This document shows, piece by piece, positions 24,501 through 33,126 of a stretch of DNA of 64,000 nt (the first letter of the stretch is position 1; each line of letters starts with the position of its first letter). The notes under the pieces were generated by a model, which had not been told where the DNA came from, did not search any database, and was given only the letters and a program-made list of their open reading frames with translations. The DNA is from Cheilinus undulatus (Eukaryota; Chordata; Actinopteri; Labriformes; Labridae), in the NCBI RefSeq assembly GCF_018320785.1, contig NC_054885.1, positions 3,980,921 through 4,044,920 on the forward strand, in the 5' to 3' direction. The translations under genes were made by a program, and so were the position numbers.

Positions 24501-25771
24501 ATTAAAAATATGTAGGTTAAAATAAGTGAGTGCATAAATATTCACCTCCTTCAAGTCAGTATTTAGGTTGCAATCACAGCACTGAGTCTGCGTGGATAGG
24601 TCTCAATCAGGCTCAAACATCTGGACACCGCTATTTGACTCCGTTTGTCTTTCAGAAAGTGCTCAAGCTCTGTCAGGTTGCACAGGGATCAGGTTTGAAC
24701 AGCCCTTTTCAAGAAAAAAAATTCTCCCAAGCCATTGTTGTCTTGCAGGCTGATGAAGATTGTCCTCAAGGATTTCCCTCTATTTATTGCATTCATTTTA
24801 CCCTCTACTTTTACAAGCCGTCCAGGGCCGGCTGCTGAGGAAGCATCCCCACAGCATGATGCTGCCACCCCCGTGTTCCACAGCAGGGATGGTGTGTTTG
24901 TGGTGATGTGCAGTGTTTGGCATTTTGTCTGATGGTCAAAAAGCTCCATTTTGGTCTCATCAGACCAAAGATCGTTCTTCCTCTTGACCATGGAGTCTCC
25001 CACATGCCTTTTGGTGAACTCTAGTCCAGATTGAATCTGAGTTTTCTACAACAATGTCTTTCTCTTTGACACTCTCCCATAAAGCTCTGACTGGGGAAGA
25101 ACCCCGCCAACAGTTGTTGTCTGCAGAGTCTCTCCCATCTCAGCTGCTGAAGCTTGGAACTCCTTCAAAGTGTCTTGGTGTCCTCTCTCACTGGTCTCCT
25201 TCTTGCATGCTCACTCAGTTTGTGAGGACGGTCTGATCTAGGCAGATTTACACATGTTCCAAATTCCTTCATTTCTTCATGATGGCATTATCTGAGCCTT
25301 GTTCAGAGCCTTGGAAATGTTTTTGTATCCATCCCCTGACTTTTACTTTTCAATAGCCTTTTCTCTAAGTTGCTTGGAGTGTTCTTTTGTCTCTATGGTG
25401 TAATGGTAGCCACAAACAATTGGCTGGACCACACTTAATTGACATTACTTTGTAGAAATCTGTTTTCACTTTGATATTAGAGGTATGTTTGGTCAAAAAA
25501 GCCAAATTATATCAACCATGATTGATTTATAAAATCAATAAAAGGGTAAAACACCCAAGCCGGTGAATACGTTCTGTAGCTTATAACAGTTGAGTTATTG
25601 GTTTGCCTATTTCAGGCTTTACAAACTAAACCTAATGTGACTGAATGTCTCTGATTATGTTCTTCTTACCTGTAAGGTGCAGCTGAGGAAGGAGTCAGAA
25701 TTTTGTGCGGAGTCAAAGGCTGGGAGCCCATAGCTGGTCCCTGGGGTGCGGGGTTGCCCTCCTGGCTCCAT
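3072..25771 (-). CDS. wiz: Widely interspaced zinc finger protein WIZ (10 coding exons seen, 3' end off window)
   Basis: Nuclear C2H2 zinc finger protein that in mammals bridges the G9a/GLP H3K9 methyltransferases to the co-repressor CtBP (family knowledge). Coding exons, 5' to 3': 25670-25771, 23894-24083, 23601-23676, 20571-20725, 18914-20467, 15873-16301, 13470-13877, 4986-5099, 3898-4449, 3072-3533. All junctions are AG/GT and the phases agree throughout, giving 1347 codons plus one base with no stop. Eight C2H2 fingers are visible: four near residues 339-362, 378-400, 484-506 and 525-547, then one each near 780-802, 847-869, 1014-1036 and 1203-1225. The last four share the WIZ signature GLxxHxRxHLxxxG. 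Long acidic and Ser/Pro-rich linkers separate them, matching the 'widely interspaced' design. The last visible exon ends at a strong donor, so the terminal exons lie left of base 1. Strong family call; exact isoform structure is inferred. Confidence 0.93.
3898..4449 (-). CDS. wiz: wiz exon 10: WIZ-type finger and CtBP-type motif
   Basis: Acceptor TTTGTAG at 4451-4450 (the AG at 4444-4443 would break phase), donor CTCA|GTAAGTG at 3897; 552 nt, phase 1 in and out. Residues 1010-1193. The finger starts [10 protein letters not shown] with [15 protein letters not shown]; a Ser/Pro-rich linker follows. The exon ends in DDDAPLNL with the next codon split by the intron, giving PLNLT after splicing, a PxDLS-like candidate for CtBP binding. 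Confidence 0.93.
4986..5099 (-). CDS. wiz: wiz exon 9 (114 nt acidic linker)
   Basis: Acceptor TTGTAG at 5101-5100, donor AAGG|GTGAGA at 4985; phase 1 in and out. Encodes residues 972-1009, an acidic Ser/Pro linker ([12 protein letters not shown]... and [13 protein letters not shown]). No finger. It is the first exon downstream of the internal promoter. Confidence 0.82.
6435..6906. mobile_element. Older copy of the CAGTGGTTCTCAACTGG MITE
   Basis: Ends CAGGGATTCTCAACTGGT and ACCAGTTGAGAACCACTG match the element at 16788-17296. Flanks no longer show a clear 8-bp duplication. Confidence 0.7.
7305..7605. repeat. Diverged internal duplication
   Basis: CTGAACACTTGCACATTC ... CTGCCTCTAGCAATATGGCA at 7340-7411 recurs as CTGAACACTCATGTATTT ... 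TTGCCTCTAGTAATATGGCA at 7530-7599, about 188 bases apart. In wiz intron 8. Confidence 0.6.
8161..8816. mobile_element. PIF/Harbinger-type MITE with TTA target duplication
   Basis: Begins GGCCGGCCACACACTACAGG and ends with the near-perfect complement CCTGTAGTGTGCGGCCGGCC. TTA flanks both sides (8158-8160, 8817-8819), the 3-bp TWA duplication of this superfamily. No transposase. In wiz intron 8. Confidence 0.78.
9140..10140. other. wiz intron 8 segment upstream of the internal promoter, unassigned
   Basis: Moderately GC-rich for this intron, with short ORFs on both strands that match nothing I know. It could hold regulatory sequence of the internal promoter. Confidence 0.3.
10241..10345 (-). 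promoter_or_regulatory. wiz: Internal wiz promoter and alternative non-coding first exon
   Basis: GC- and CpG-rich island inside an AT-rich intron. On the minus strand a YY1-type site, CAAAATGGCTGC (10343-10332), stands about 90 bases before a canonical donor GAGCG|GTGAGTACGG (GT at 10240-10239). This is the arrangement of a TATA-less CpG promoter with its first exon. The ATGs in the exon are out of frame with exon 9 or meet a stop at once, so the exon is probably 5' UTR. A short isoform would then start translation inside exon 9 or 10 or use an exon I did not see. Both borders of transcription are approximate. Confidence 0.6.
10640..12480. repeat. Degenerate A-rich array (GTCAAAATGTTGAGAA type)
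   Basis: About 1.8 kb of imperfect short units on the theme AAAAGTCAAAATGTTGAGAA and TAGAAATGTCTAG, without a fixed period. Fills most of wiz intron 8 just upstream of the internal promoter. Confidence 0.75.
12485..13465. other. wiz intron 8 start, unassigned
   Basis: Between the A-rich array and exon 8; no repeat ends or exon seen. Confidence 0.3.
13470..13877 (-). CDS. wiz: wiz exon 8: WIZ-type finger and acidic tail
   Basis: Acceptor CTCCACAG at 13879-13878, donor GAAG|GTAAGT at 13469; 408 nt, phase 1 in and out. Residues 836-971. The finger starts [10 protein letters not shown] with [16 protein letters not shown] Glu-rich tract and an Asp6 run follow. This is the last exon upstream of the internal promoter near 10.3 kb. 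Confidence 0.93.
14270..15115 (+). mobile_element. Degenerate Tc1-like transposon remnant (plus orientation)
   Basis: In wiz intron 7. Broken frames at 14273-14518 ([20 protein letters not shown]) and 14534-14755 ([20 protein letters not shown]) match Tc1 transposase. The 3' end carries GGGGTGAATATTTA and AATCAATAAAAGGGTAAAAC, shared in reverse with the element at 24.36-25.58 kb. The left border is not clear. Many stops; inactive. Confidence 0.75.
15222..15402 (-). mobile_element. tRNA-derived SINE
   Basis: Minus-strand copy of the SINE at 18630-18836: the B-box region reads AAGTTTGAATCCGGCC on the minus strand, followed by CTTTACCGCATGTC. It ends in an A/T-rich tail near 15222. Confidence 0.65.
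15873..16301 (-). CDS. wiz: wiz exon 7: acidic linker and WIZ-type finger
   Basis: Acceptor CTCCATAG at 16303-16302, donor AAAG|GTCAGA at 15872; 429 nt, phase 1 in and out. Residues 693-835: a long Asp/Glu tract ([14 protein letters not shown]...), then the finger starting CPYCPDRF with [10 protein letters not shown], then [15 protein letters not shown] and a lysine run. The finger spacing and the GLxxHxRxHL motif match the repeated WIZ module. Confidence 0.92.
16788..17296. mobile_element. hAT-like MITE with perfect 8-bp target duplication
   Basis: Ends CAGTGGTTTTCAACTGGT and ACCAGTTGAGAACCACTG are inverted repeats. CTCTAAGA flanks it at 16780-16787 and 17297-17304. No coding capacity. In wiz intron 6. 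Confidence 0.85.
17924..18546. mobile_element. MITE with GCCCAAT..ATCTAAT inverted ends
   Basis: The left end (AGGGCCCAATGATTTGCAAA, ATAATCTAATTGC) resembles the complement of the right end (AGAGCTGGGCAATTAATCGC, AGATTAGATT). A fragment of the same family is at 49978-50110 inside the hAT-like element. Non-coding; in wiz intron 6. Confidence 0.55.
18630..18836 (+). mobile_element. tRNA-derived SINE with (AAAT)n tail
   Basis: A-box-like GTGGCCTAGGGGTTAAAGG, B-box GGCTCGAATCC, body CATGTCTCTCCCCACTC, AATAAAGGCAC, and a tail of AAAT repeats. In wiz intron 6, about 80 bases from exon 6. Confidence 0.75.
18914..20467 (-). CDS. wiz: wiz exon 6: large exon with four C2H2 fingers
   Basis: 1554 nt, phase 1 in and out. 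Acceptor TTCACAG at 20469-20468, donor AATG|GTGAGG at 18913. Encodes residues 175-692. Four C2H2 fingers begin FTCVEC, FQCLEC, FVCTKC and SCGLC, the first pair and second pair separated by about 85 residues. Basic runs ([30 protein letters not shown]) could serve nuclear localisation. Plus-strand ORFs across this exon are antisense shadows. Confidence 0.93.
20571..20725 (-). CDS. wiz: wiz exon 5
   Basis: Acceptor CTGTCCAG at 20727-20726, donor GAAT|GTAAGA at 20570. Phase 2 in, phase 1 out. Residues 123-174, acidic ([12 protein letters not shown]...) with an Asn run, no finger. The other open frame here exits in phase 0 and cannot join exon 6. Confidence 0.8.
21290..23110. repeat. Degenerate ATCGTAACATA array
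   Basis: About 1.8 kb of words such as ATCGTAACGTAACATA, TCATAATGTA and ATATTGTATC, period about 5-12 with no stable unit. In wiz intron 4. Confidence 0.85.
23601..23676 (-). CDS. wiz: wiz exon 4 (76 nt)
   Basis: Small exon without its own long ORF. Acceptor GTGTCAG at 23678-23677, donor CTCAG|GTGAGG at 23600. Phase 1 in, phase 2 out. It encodes [12 protein letters not shown] followed by [13 protein letters not shown], a segment I recall as conserved in vertebrate WIZ. The phases fit both neighbours (ETLD|E... and ...GLR|LDSEED). Confidence 0.75.
23894..24083 (-). CDS. wiz: wiz exon 3
   Basis: Acceptor CTCCACCAG at 24085-24084, donor GATG|GTAACA at 23893. Residues 35-97, rich in Ser and charged residues, with the acidic stretch [12 protein letters not shown] at the end. 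Entry is phase 0 and exit phase 1. The frame stays open past the donor to about 23745, but that extension reads as ordinary intron, and only the 23894 donor brings the next exon in frame as ETLD-EEELQ. Confidence 0.78.
24359..25581 (-). mobile_element. Degenerate Tc1-like transposon, same family as 14.3-15.1 kb, opposite orientation
   Basis: In wiz intron 2. Left end GTAACGACAAAAAAGTATTC then ACCCCCTTAG, right end CCGGTGAATACGTTCTGTAG: inverted ends containing GTATTCACC. Minus-strand fragments include [17 protein letters not shown] and [20 protein letters not shown]-like pieces of a Tc1 catalytic domain in shifted frames. Inactive. Confidence 0.75.
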
Positions 25772-25841
25772 GGTCCCCCAGAGATCAGTATGGAGTCCCA
25801 CTGATGACCAGCCGGCCTACATTGTGCTGTCTCCTCTTCTT
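25670..25841 (-). CDS. wiz: wiz exon 2: start codon and N-terminus
   Basis: Acceptor TTGTAG at 25844-25842, donor CAG|GTAAGA at 25669. The ATG at 25771-25769 lies in a strong Kozak context (ACCATGG) and starts [10 protein letters not shown]..., 34 codons ending ...FLSCTLQ in phase 0. The next exon enters in phase 0. Another frame of this exon is open across its whole length, but it does not join the next exon in the correct phase. The 70 bases before the ATG are 5' UTR. Confidence 0.8.
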
Positions 25842-26055
25842 CTACAACCAAGACACAAGCACAACAACATCTTTAAAGTTAAAAAGTCCACATCCATGGC
25901 TCAATAAAAAGCCAATAACTGTAAAACCTGCATGCAAAATTTATTTTACATGAGCCAGCAGATTGTAAAAAAAGAATCAAAAACACATCAGCATTATAAA
26001 AGTGTCAAATCTGCAGAATCTCTCGTGCCCCGGCTGTCCTCTGTGTTTTTTCCAG

Positions 26056-26194
26056 CTGTAGTTTCCAGGCTGTCTGACCTATTTTCTCAATATGTCTGCT
26101 CTTAAAGAATGAAACAGGGCGGACAAATGGTTACATAAATAAGAGGGCTTTATATGCAGACCCATGTCCTCTTCTGTTGGTGCTCTATAAAGCG
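26056..26194. repeat. Direct repeat R1 (139 bp)
   Basis: CTGTAGTTTCCAGGCTGTCT ... GCTCTATAAAGCG. Near-identical and equal in length to the copy at 30786-30924, same orientation. Confidence 0.85.
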
Positions 26195-26779
26195 GAAAAT
26201 GACCCGGTGTCCCCTGGTAAAGTCACTCAAGTCTGGAGAACACAAAGGCTGAACACAATATAAAGAAAAATACCCAAAGATATCAACATTTTCATGAATA
26301 ATAAATTGACAGGACCAAAAACAGGCCTGCAAAGGGTTCAAAAAGGCTCCAAAAGTAGTACGGGAGGCAGACCTGAAACAAAACAGCCCTGTTTCCTTGG
26401 AATCATCTACTAGTGTGGGGTCCAAAGGGCAAACTACCCTTCTATTTTAAGAATGAATAGTTAAAACATTCCTATTTTGATGACTCTGGCTTGGGCCTGC
26501 CTCTTTATGTTTCTATAAGCTTCTGGTTTGGAACAATTTGCCTAAATTTGTAGCTGCACAGTCCAATGGTGACTTGTTGATATAAATTCTGTACTCTTTT
26601 CAATCAGAATGGTTCCATACAAGGTTGAAAATACTTTACAGATTGATGCGTTTTTCTGATAAATGTTTACGACGTAACAGAGGATAAAAGAAATTAAAAA
26701 GTCTCCATATTTCTGCTCCTTAATACATAAACATTGCTCACTAATGCTTTCATATATATATATATGTACATTTCCACCA

Positions 26780-27060
26780 TGCAGTCCAGTAAAATTTGGT
26801 TCAGTACGGTACAAAATTATTTGCTTTTCCACTCTCAAAAGTTGTGAAACATACCAGCTTAGCATTTCCATTCTGTTCTGCTTTTCTGGCATCTTCTGTT
26901 CAGGTACCAAGCGTACCCATGCAACCCTAAGAGTGGGGTTAAACCCATGGCTGTCTTAAATCCCCACCTATCAAGTGAGTTAATGTTGTCTGTGGAATTG
27001 CAAGCAATATCAAGGTTTACAATTGCAAGCTTTACCAGACTGTACTGAACCAAACCAGAT
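26780..27060. mobile_element. MITE-like repeat with GGTTCAGTACGG inverted ends
   Basis: TTTGGTTCAGTACGGTAC at the left and, inverted, CTGGTTTGGTTCAGTACAGT at the right. Non-coding. Confidence 0.5.
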
Positions 27061-27400
27061 CATTTGAAGAATATGAAGACTATTCATCTATTCACCCATT
27101 TTCTACACCACTTATCAAGGCTGCAGGGGGCTGAGGCCTATCCCAGCTATTATTGGGCAAGAGGTGGAGTAGACCCTGGACTGGTCACAAGTCAGTCTCA
27201 GGGCTGAAAACTCAAGATAAACAACCAGGCACACAACTACAGCCAATTAACCTAACAAGCATGTTTTTGGTCAGTGGGAGGAAGCCAGAGAGAACCCAGC
27301 CACACACAGGGAGGACTTGCAAACTCTGCACAGAAAGGCCCTGGCTGGAGTTCAAACCAGAAACCTTCTTGCTGTGAGGCAACAGCGCTAACCCCAATGA
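27060..27400. repeat. Common teleost dispersed repeat
   Basis: Contains CCCATTTTCTACACCACTTA, GGGGGCTGAGGCCTATCCCA, GTGGGAGGAAGCC, and CTTGCTGTGAGGCAACAGCG-CTAACC, a sequence I recognise as a high-copy fish repeat. It interrupts the 140-bp array. Confidence 0.6.
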
Positions 27401-30400
27401 CATATTTTCTTTAGAGGTCAGAAACTGACAGGAGTGATTTCCAGGACTAAAAGCAGACCTGTCAAAAACTTTCCAAAAGTAATATGGGAGGCAGACCCCT
27501 AGAGTTGTTTTGATTGAAAATACCCCTCATTTTAACAAGTGGCCAGCAAGGCTACACAGATGCGAATTCACGTGAATTATTACAAACAGTATGCTTATAG
27601 CACATAGCTTGTCTATGGTTCAAAATGTCTCCAACGGTAATATGGGAGGGGAGACCCTCCAAAATATGCCCACCTTTCCTTAAGTAATCTACAAGTTAGG
27701 GACCAAAAGGCAGACTGATTTTCTATTTTTAAGAATTAAAAGCCTTAAAACTTTCCTGTTAAGGCTATACTTGTATTTACTGACTCTGGTTTGGGCTAGC
27801 TTCTAGTTATGCTGCTATAAGCTTACTGTTTGGATCAATTCACCTATATTTGCATCCACACAGCCTCTCTGGTCACTTGTTCATATGAACTGAAGGGTCT
27901 TCTCAATCAAAACAGCTCTGAAAAGGTTTGTTTAATTCACACATTTTTATGGATATAAAAAACTGTATATACCAGAGCATATCTAGCTCTGGTATATGGA
28001 CATTGCTCAGTTTTGACCATGAGGACTGGACACTTTTCTTTCAAAGGGCAAATAACAGGCCAAAAGTAGTATGGGAGGGGAGATCCTTCAAAAACCACCC
28101 TCTCTTCTTGAAATCATCTACTGGTTCGGGTCCAAGAGGCAGACTTTCTTTCTATTTCTAGAATAAATTGTTTAAAAACTTTCTTGCAGTTCCGAAGATC
28201 TCCAAAGGTAATATGGGAGGAACGACCCTTTAAAATACAACCCTCATTCTTTGGCATTTTCAAATTATAAAAAAGGAACAAAAATGTCTGTGGCTCAAAA
28301 TGTCTCCAAAAGTAGTATGGGACGGGAGTCCTTCAAAAACCACCCATTTGCTTGAAAACGTTGTATAATTAGGATCCAAGATCCAGACTTCCTTTTGTAT
28401 TATAAGGAAAAATAGCTTTTAAACTTTTCTGTGGTTTCAAAGCTCTCCAAAATTAGTATGGGAGTCCAACCCTCCTAAAACCCCAGTTCTTTTGAATCAT
28501 CTACTAGGTTGGGTCCAAAAGGCAGGCCACCTTTCAATTTTAACAAACAGCTTTAAAACTTTTTTGGGGTTACCAAGGTCTTCAAAAGTAATGTGGGAAA
28601 ATAGACCCTTCAAAAACCACTCCTTTTTCCTTGAAGTAATATAAAAGTTTAGGTCCATGAGGCAGTTTACCCTTTTATTTTAAGAATCAATACCCTTACA
28701 ACTTTCTTGTTTAGGTTATATATTTAGTTATAAACTCGGCTTGGGCCAGTCTTTATTTGTGGTGCTATAGGCTTACTTTTTAGAGCAATTCGCCTGGACA
28801 TGCATCTGCACAGCCTCTCTGCTCACTTGTTGATACTCAAGTCAATGACTGGTTATTTCAGTGCTGATGTTTATCATTAAAACGAAAACAAAAACAGCAT
28901 CCAGCACTGCATGGCAGCACCTGCATCTGATTGGACTTGAGGCTTTTTGTGTTTCTTACTGATGTTGTTTCCTTCTGTCTAGATCTTTGCATGTGTTGTA
29001 CGTCTATTTGGACGACAGTATCTGCTAATATTAATCAAGGGGTGCTTTTAATCAGATCAGCCCCACAGAAGGATGACTAACATAACAGTTTAACACATTT
29101 TCTTTTAGATGGATGTTTATGACACAAAATGGGAAAACAATTTTTTGGGACAGTTTCCAAGCTGGTATCATGCCAATAATATTGTGCTTTTTCCAAGCAC
29201 ATCAAGGTGCTCCTGGGGACATTGCTCAGGTCTGGGTACCATCAGGACTGGATGCTTTTGTTGAATTCTTAAAGAACAGAATGGACAAGACACATATATG
29301 TCTGAGGCTCTAGGTGTCATAAGTAGTATGGGAGGCAGACCCTTCCCAGAAATCCCTTCTTTCCTTGGAAATATCTACTAGTTTGGGTCCAAGAGGCAGA
29401 CGACCTTTCTAATTTAAGAAGAAACAGCTTCGAAACTAACCTATGGATTAAAAACTCTCCAAAAGTAGTATGGGAGGCAGACCCTCCCCAGAACTCCATT
29501 CTTTCCTTGGCATCATCTACTAGTTTGAGTCCGAGAGGCAGACTGCCTTTCTATCTTAAGAATAAATAGCATTAAAACTTTCCTGTGGTTTAAAAACTCT
29601 CCAAAAGCAGTATCGGAGGCAGACACTCCCCAGAACTGCCTTCTTTGCTTGGAAACATCTATTATTTTGGGTCAAAGAGACAGACCGTCTTACTATTTTA
29701 AGAAGAAACAGTTTCTTATTGTCAAAGCACTTTGTAAACCTCTCTTTTTAAAGGTGCTATACAAATAAATTAAGTTTAAAGTTAAATAAAGTATAAAATT
29801 AACCTATGCTTTAAAAACTCTCACCAAAAGTAGTATGGGAGGCAGAACCTCCCAAAAACTCCCTTATTTCCTCAGAAACATCTAGTAGTTTAGGTCCAAG
29901 AGCCAGACAACCTTTCCATCTCAAGAATAACCTATTGTACAAAAACTCTCACAAAAGTAGTATGGGAGGCAGACCATCCCCAGAACTCCATTCTTTCCTC
30001 GGAAACATCTACTAGTTTGAGTCCGAGAGCCAGACTGCCTTTGTATCTTAAAAATAAATAGCATTAAAACTTTTCTGAGGTTTGAAAACTCCAAAAGTAA
30101 TATCAGAGGCAGACCCTCCCCAGAACTCCATTCTTTCCTCTGAAACATCTACTATTGTGCATCAAAGAGGCAGACGAGCTTTCTTTTTTAAGAAGAAACA
30201 ACTCTAATCCTTACCTAGGGTTTAAAAACTCTCAAAGAGTAGTATGGGAGGCAGACCATCCCCAGAACTCCATTCTTTCCTTGGAAACATCTACTTGTTT
30301 GGGTCTGAGAGCCAGACCACCTTTCTATTTTAAAAATAAACAGCTTTGAAACTTACCAAGGGTTTAAAAACTCTCCAAAAGTAGTACGGGAGGCAGACCC

Positions 30401-30785
30401 TCCCCAAAACTGCCCCCTTTCTCTTGAACCATCTACTGGTTTGCGTCCGAAAAGGCATTTTACCTTCAATTTCAAAAAGAAATAGCCTTAAAAGTTTCCT
30501 GTTTTGGTAATAGTACCATTAGGTTCAGGTGACTTTATTTGTACCTGTAGCTAGATTTGTTTTGCAAAACTCAGGCTTGGGCCAGCCTCTAGCTATGCTG
30601 CTATAGGCTTTCTGTTTGGAGTCATTCACATGAATTTGCATCTGCAGAGTCTCTCTGGTCACTTGTTGATATGAATAGAGTCTTTTTAATCAGAGCAGCT
30701 CCACATAAGGCTTATTGACTTTACAGTTGGCATATTACCCTTTAAATGGATGTGTAACAAGGACAAACAGTTGTAAAAACAGTAC

Positions 30786-30924
30786 CTGTGGTTTCCAGGC
30801 TGTCTGACCCATTTTCTCAACATGTCTGCTCTTAAAGAATGAAACAGGGCGCACTAATGGTTACATAAATAAGTGGCCTTTATATTCAGGCCCATGTCCT
30901 CTCCTGCTGCCCCTCTAAAAAGCA
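30786..30924. repeat. Direct repeat R2 (139 bp)
   Basis: CTGTGGTTTCCAGGCTGTCT ... CCTCTAAAAAGCACC. Partner of R1; both share GAATGAAACAGGGCG and GGTTACATAAATAAG. It lies 175 bases from the wiz first exon. Confidence 0.85.
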
Positions 30925-31099
30925 CCAAAATACCCACGCACATCAAGGTGTCCCTCGGGTTCGTGTCTAAGTCTTTGGAGGACGAGGTTCGTATCGATCC
31001 TCCGTCAGTCAGATGACTGGAACAACAATGCATCCTCTCTCGGTGCATTTTAAACCCAAACCGCCCCGAAACTGCAGCTTTTTAAGTGCAAATACTCAC

Positions 31100-31330
31100 A
31101 GAAATCGGCCTGGTTTGCGGCTCGCAGAGGAAGCAGGCTGTTTAAGCTCCCTTCGTCATAGTTTAAGGACGGAACTGAAGCCTTTACGCTCCGACTCGAC
31201 GCCCCGCGGAGGCTTTCGCCGCTCCTGGGGACAAAGTTGCTCTTTTAATCGCTGCTCAGGTTTTTCGCATGGATCCCTGGAAGATGCCAGACACTGGACT
31301 CCATGTTATTTGGCTTGCAGGCACGCCACG
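31100..31330 (-). other. wiz: wiz non-coding first exon and main promoter region
   Basis: On the minus strand a GC-rich stretch ends in a canonical donor, TTTCT|GTGAGTATT (GT at 31099-31098). The only early ATG in it opens a five-codon uORF, so it reads as 5' UTR. It would join the AG acceptor at 25842 just before the exon that carries the start codon. A CRE-like TGACGTTA sits at 31348-31341, upstream in transcription sense. The transcription start is not determined; the upper border is approximate. Confidence 0.6.
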
Positions 31331-31985
31331 GCTGCGTACGTAACGTCAGGGGGAGGGCGAGGAGAAGAGTTGGGAGTACAGGACTAAAGAGGACTTTAAT
31401 AAGTTCAACTTTTACCATCGCTGGGATTTTATTACAGTTTACGTCTTTTTTCAATCGTTTACGTGAAAATCTTTGAGTTTTTGAAACGATTTCATAATGT
31501 TGACACTTTTCTCTGCGACAAATAGAAAACTGAACAATATTAGTGGACTACGGCGGAATGAAAACGTCCGATTTAGTCACTATTCATGCAAGAAAACATA
31601 AAATATGAACTAATCAATGTAGAAAATGTATTTTGATTTGTATCACTGAATCCCCTTCTATTCGCCACTTACGTATAAATGATATTCTCTGGAGATTTTA
31701 TGGATTTGCTCCCTATATAACCCGTAGACAGCACTGCTGATTAATCAATAATTCGGATTAAAAAGATTCTCTTAAATGGGCATTAATGATCACATTATCT
31801 GCTCATCTGGCGCCCCCTGGTGGTGAGAAATGGAAGACTGAAGTTTTTGTTTTATTGTTTCATTTCGTTTTGGTTTCTGTTTGATAATCAAGACTTTCTG
31901 TTTGGTTTATGTCTAATTTGTTTAAGTTCTTGCTCTTACTATGTCTGTTAAAGCACTTTGTAAACATCTGCTTTTAAAGGTGCTA

Positions 31986-32030
31986 TATTATTATATATAT
32001 TATATATATATTTATATATTATATTATTTT

Positions 32031-32089
<59 letters not shown>

Positions 32090-32116
32090 TATATATATAT
32101 AATATATATATATAAA
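31986..32116. repeat. (AT)n microsatellite
   Basis: Nearly pure TA dinucleotide run with small breaks, able to form cruciforms. Between wiz and pglyrp2. Confidence 0.95.
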
Positions 32117-32165
32117 TTTATTAGACCACGACCCAAAGTAAGGTTTATGCCAAAGCTGCCCTAAA

Positions 32166-32212
32166 TTAACTCATTGAGTGCCAGCCCTATACGTAGGCAC
32201 TCAATGAGTTAA
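32166..32212. repeat. Perfect 17-bp inverted repeat with 13-nt loop
   Basis: TTAACTCATTGAGTGCC and GGCACTCAATGAGTTAA pair without mismatch around AGCCCTATACGTA. It may be the end of an unseen repeat or a stand-alone hairpin. Confidence 0.9.
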
Positions 32213-32578
32213 CAATATTGGTAATTCCAAAAATTATTTTTTATGTTTCTGCAATGGTTAATGCACCAATATGTCGAAGCTCTTTAACCCAAATTATATT
32301 TTTAATGCTAAAAATGTAATTATTATTGTTAGCCATGAATTTTCAAATTTACTGATTTACAAAAAAAAACTGAAAAAATAGTAAAGCACGTTAATATTTC
32401 TTGATTAATATGTCAAATTATAGTTATTTACTTGCATTCCTGAACAGATAAAGATGAGTGTTAGTGGTTGAATGTTATGCTTGATTCATTTCTGACTTCT
32501 CAGGGAAGCCCAGTGAGCCGGCTCAAATTTGGGTATAAAAAGGTGAATTCAGTTCGAAATTCTTCATTACTGTTCAAA

Positions 32579-32665
32579 ATGGTAAAACATGGAGAGCTCA
32601 CTGAAAATGAAAAAGTCCACATTAAAGCAGTTCTTGATGCTGGGTGGTCTCTGAGACAAATATGA
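32579..32665 (+). mobile_element. Tc1-like transposase N-terminal fragment
   Basis: MVKHGELTENEKVHIKAVLD then AGWSLRQI is a Tc1-type helix-turn-helix start that ends at a stop. Between wiz and pglyrp2. Confidence 0.5.
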
Positions 32666-33126
32666 CAGATGGTCTAATAAATTTACACACACACACACTC
32701 ATATATATATATTTATATGAATACAAACAAACACACACACATACACTACTTTTATACTTTCATTCCTTAAAAATAAATAAAATCATTGTGCTTTTTTCTG
32801 GGATATAGTAAATTCAAATGTAACACATAAAACAGAAAATATTGGGTTCATTTAGGAAAGGCAGCAGCATGTGTCTGCACTTAAAAATATTTTTTAAATG
32901 CACATGTATTACACACAACAAATTTAATTAAACATTCTCAACTACTTTTTCAACATTTATTCATAACAAATAAATAAAACGTGATTTATTATAGTTTCTA
33001 GTCAAATAATGAAATAAAGCAAATGAAAATGGGTTTCATAAAGGTTTAGCCACTAGGTGGCAGCACGAGTCTGTGAAATTGTTTTGTGGCAGGAACATCC
33101 CAAGAAGAAGAGCATTTACACTTAAA

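Larger units (their letters stand above)
26336..30440. repeat. Degenerate ~140-bp tandem array with higher-order modules
   Basis: The unit starts CAAAAGTAGTATGGGAGGCA-GACCCTCC and continues ACTCCATTCTTTCCTTGGAA, CATCTACTAGTTTGGGTCC, AGAGGCAGAC and ATTAAAACTTTCCTGTGG. Unit starts are seen near 26347, 27478, 27629, 28065, 28208, 28310, 28453, 28588, 29323, 29465, 29605, 29829, 29957, 30097, 30239 and 30380. A second module (GGCTTGGGCCAGCCTCTAG ... CTTGTTGATATGAA) recurs near 26489, 27788, 28737 and 30569. Confidence 0.85.

Noticed and set aside
31013-31387. Plus-strand frame of 124 codons opposite the wiz first exon
   Set aside because: A GC-rich antisense frame over a promoter, with no homology.
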